Assembly: GCA_029976025.1 (NCBI GenBank)
Contig: JARKNX010000123.1
Coordinates: forward strand, 1-40,537
Direction of reading: 5' to 3'
DNA: 40,537 nucleotides
From: Aggregatilineales bacterium
GTDB taxonomy: Bacteria; Chloroflexota; Anaerolineae; Aggregatilineales; Ch27
Shown here: positions 40,397 to 40,537 of the stretch, piece after piece
Layout: the number at the start of each line of letters is the position of its first letter
Numbering within the stretch: position 1 is the stretch's first letter
The notes under the pieces: generated by a model
What the model was told of the DNA's origin: nothing
Databases searched by the model: none
The model's input: the letters and a program-made list of their open reading frames with translations, nothing else
Position numbers and translations under genes: made by a program

Positions 40397-40537
40397 ATGG
40401 CTAAATACGAGCGAAGCAAGCCGCATGTGAACGTGGGGACGATCGGGCATGTGGACCACGGCAAGACGACGCTGACGGCGGCGATCACCAAGACGCTGGC
40501 GATGCGTGGGATGGCCGACTTCCGGGCGTTCGAGTCG
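40397..40537 (+). CDS. tuf: Elongation factor Tu, 5' part
   Basis: The first 47 codons of EF-Tu, cut by the window edge: [20 protein letters not shown], then [15 protein letters not shown] (G1 motif GHVDHGKT). The ATG at 40397 is preferred to that at 40394 because GGAGG (40387-40391) then has a usable 5-nt gap. It is the fourth gene of the str operon, 26 nt after fusA. The visible codons end in G unusually often (GTG, GGG, ACG, GCG), unlike fusA, which prefers C-ending forms for Gly, Thr and Ala. Confidence 0.95.
   Translation, partial: MAKYERSKPHVNVGTIGHVDHGKTTLTAAITKTLAMRGMADFRAFES

Overview
This is a high-GC bacterial chromosome segment with 32 protein-coding loci, counting partial and broken ones. 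I saw no rRNA, tRNA or CRISPR array. The best guess for the host is a Chloroflexota (Anaerolineae-like) bacterium. That is inferred from the mix of PPC-, PA14- and SH3-repeat secreted proteins, a fused succinate dehydrogenase anchor, PstA/DarA-like cyclic-di-AMP receptors, a Gram-positive-type S12 protein and a complex I-like [NiFe] hydrogenase. No 16S rRNA is present to confirm it.

Layout. 1-3.9 kb (minus): two exported proteins built of PPC beta-sandwich repeats (the first cut by the window edge), a small membrane protein and a GDP-mannose 3,5-epimerase. 4.0-9.1 kb: TCA-cycle block, with sdhCD(fused)-sdhA-sdhB on the minus strand ending at a clear terminator, and a divergent citrate synthase sharing its promoter region. 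9.3-12.5 kb (plus): PA14/SH3 secreted protein, Trm112-like protein, SH3-M23 peptidase. 12.6-16.5 kb (minus): a degraded defence island. It holds an MmeI-like restriction-methylation gene cut by an in-frame amber codon, a DUF559 nuclease unit between two direct repeats inserted in its 3' part, and a lexA 3' remnant beside its start. 17.1-24.9 kb: nitroreductase, atypical SDR, GT-C-like membrane protein, PhoB/PhoR-like two-component pair, an MFS transporter and two tandem PII-like cyclic-di-AMP receptors.

25.2-34.3 kb (plus) is one long operon for a membrane-bound group 4 [NiFe] hydrogenase. It has NuoJ-, K-, L- and N-like membrane subunits, a DinB-like passenger, then NuoA-, B-, C-, D-, H- and I-like subunits and a HycI-type maturation protease. 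The large subunit keeps both nickel-binding CxxC pairs and a cleavable tail, so this should be a hydrogenase coupled to ion translocation rather than respiratory complex I. Many genes overlap by ATGA.

34.6-36.6 kb: a UMF1-type MFS transporter with a beta-rich domain inserted between membrane helices. 37.0-40.5 kb: the str operon (rpsL-rpsG-fusA-tuf) with a strong sigma70-type promoter and a leader that can form two mutually exclusive hairpins.

The most unusual items are the repeat-flanked DUF559 insertion in the broken restriction gene, the hydrogenase operon, the str leader, the SdhC-SdhD fusion and the domain-inserted MFS protein.
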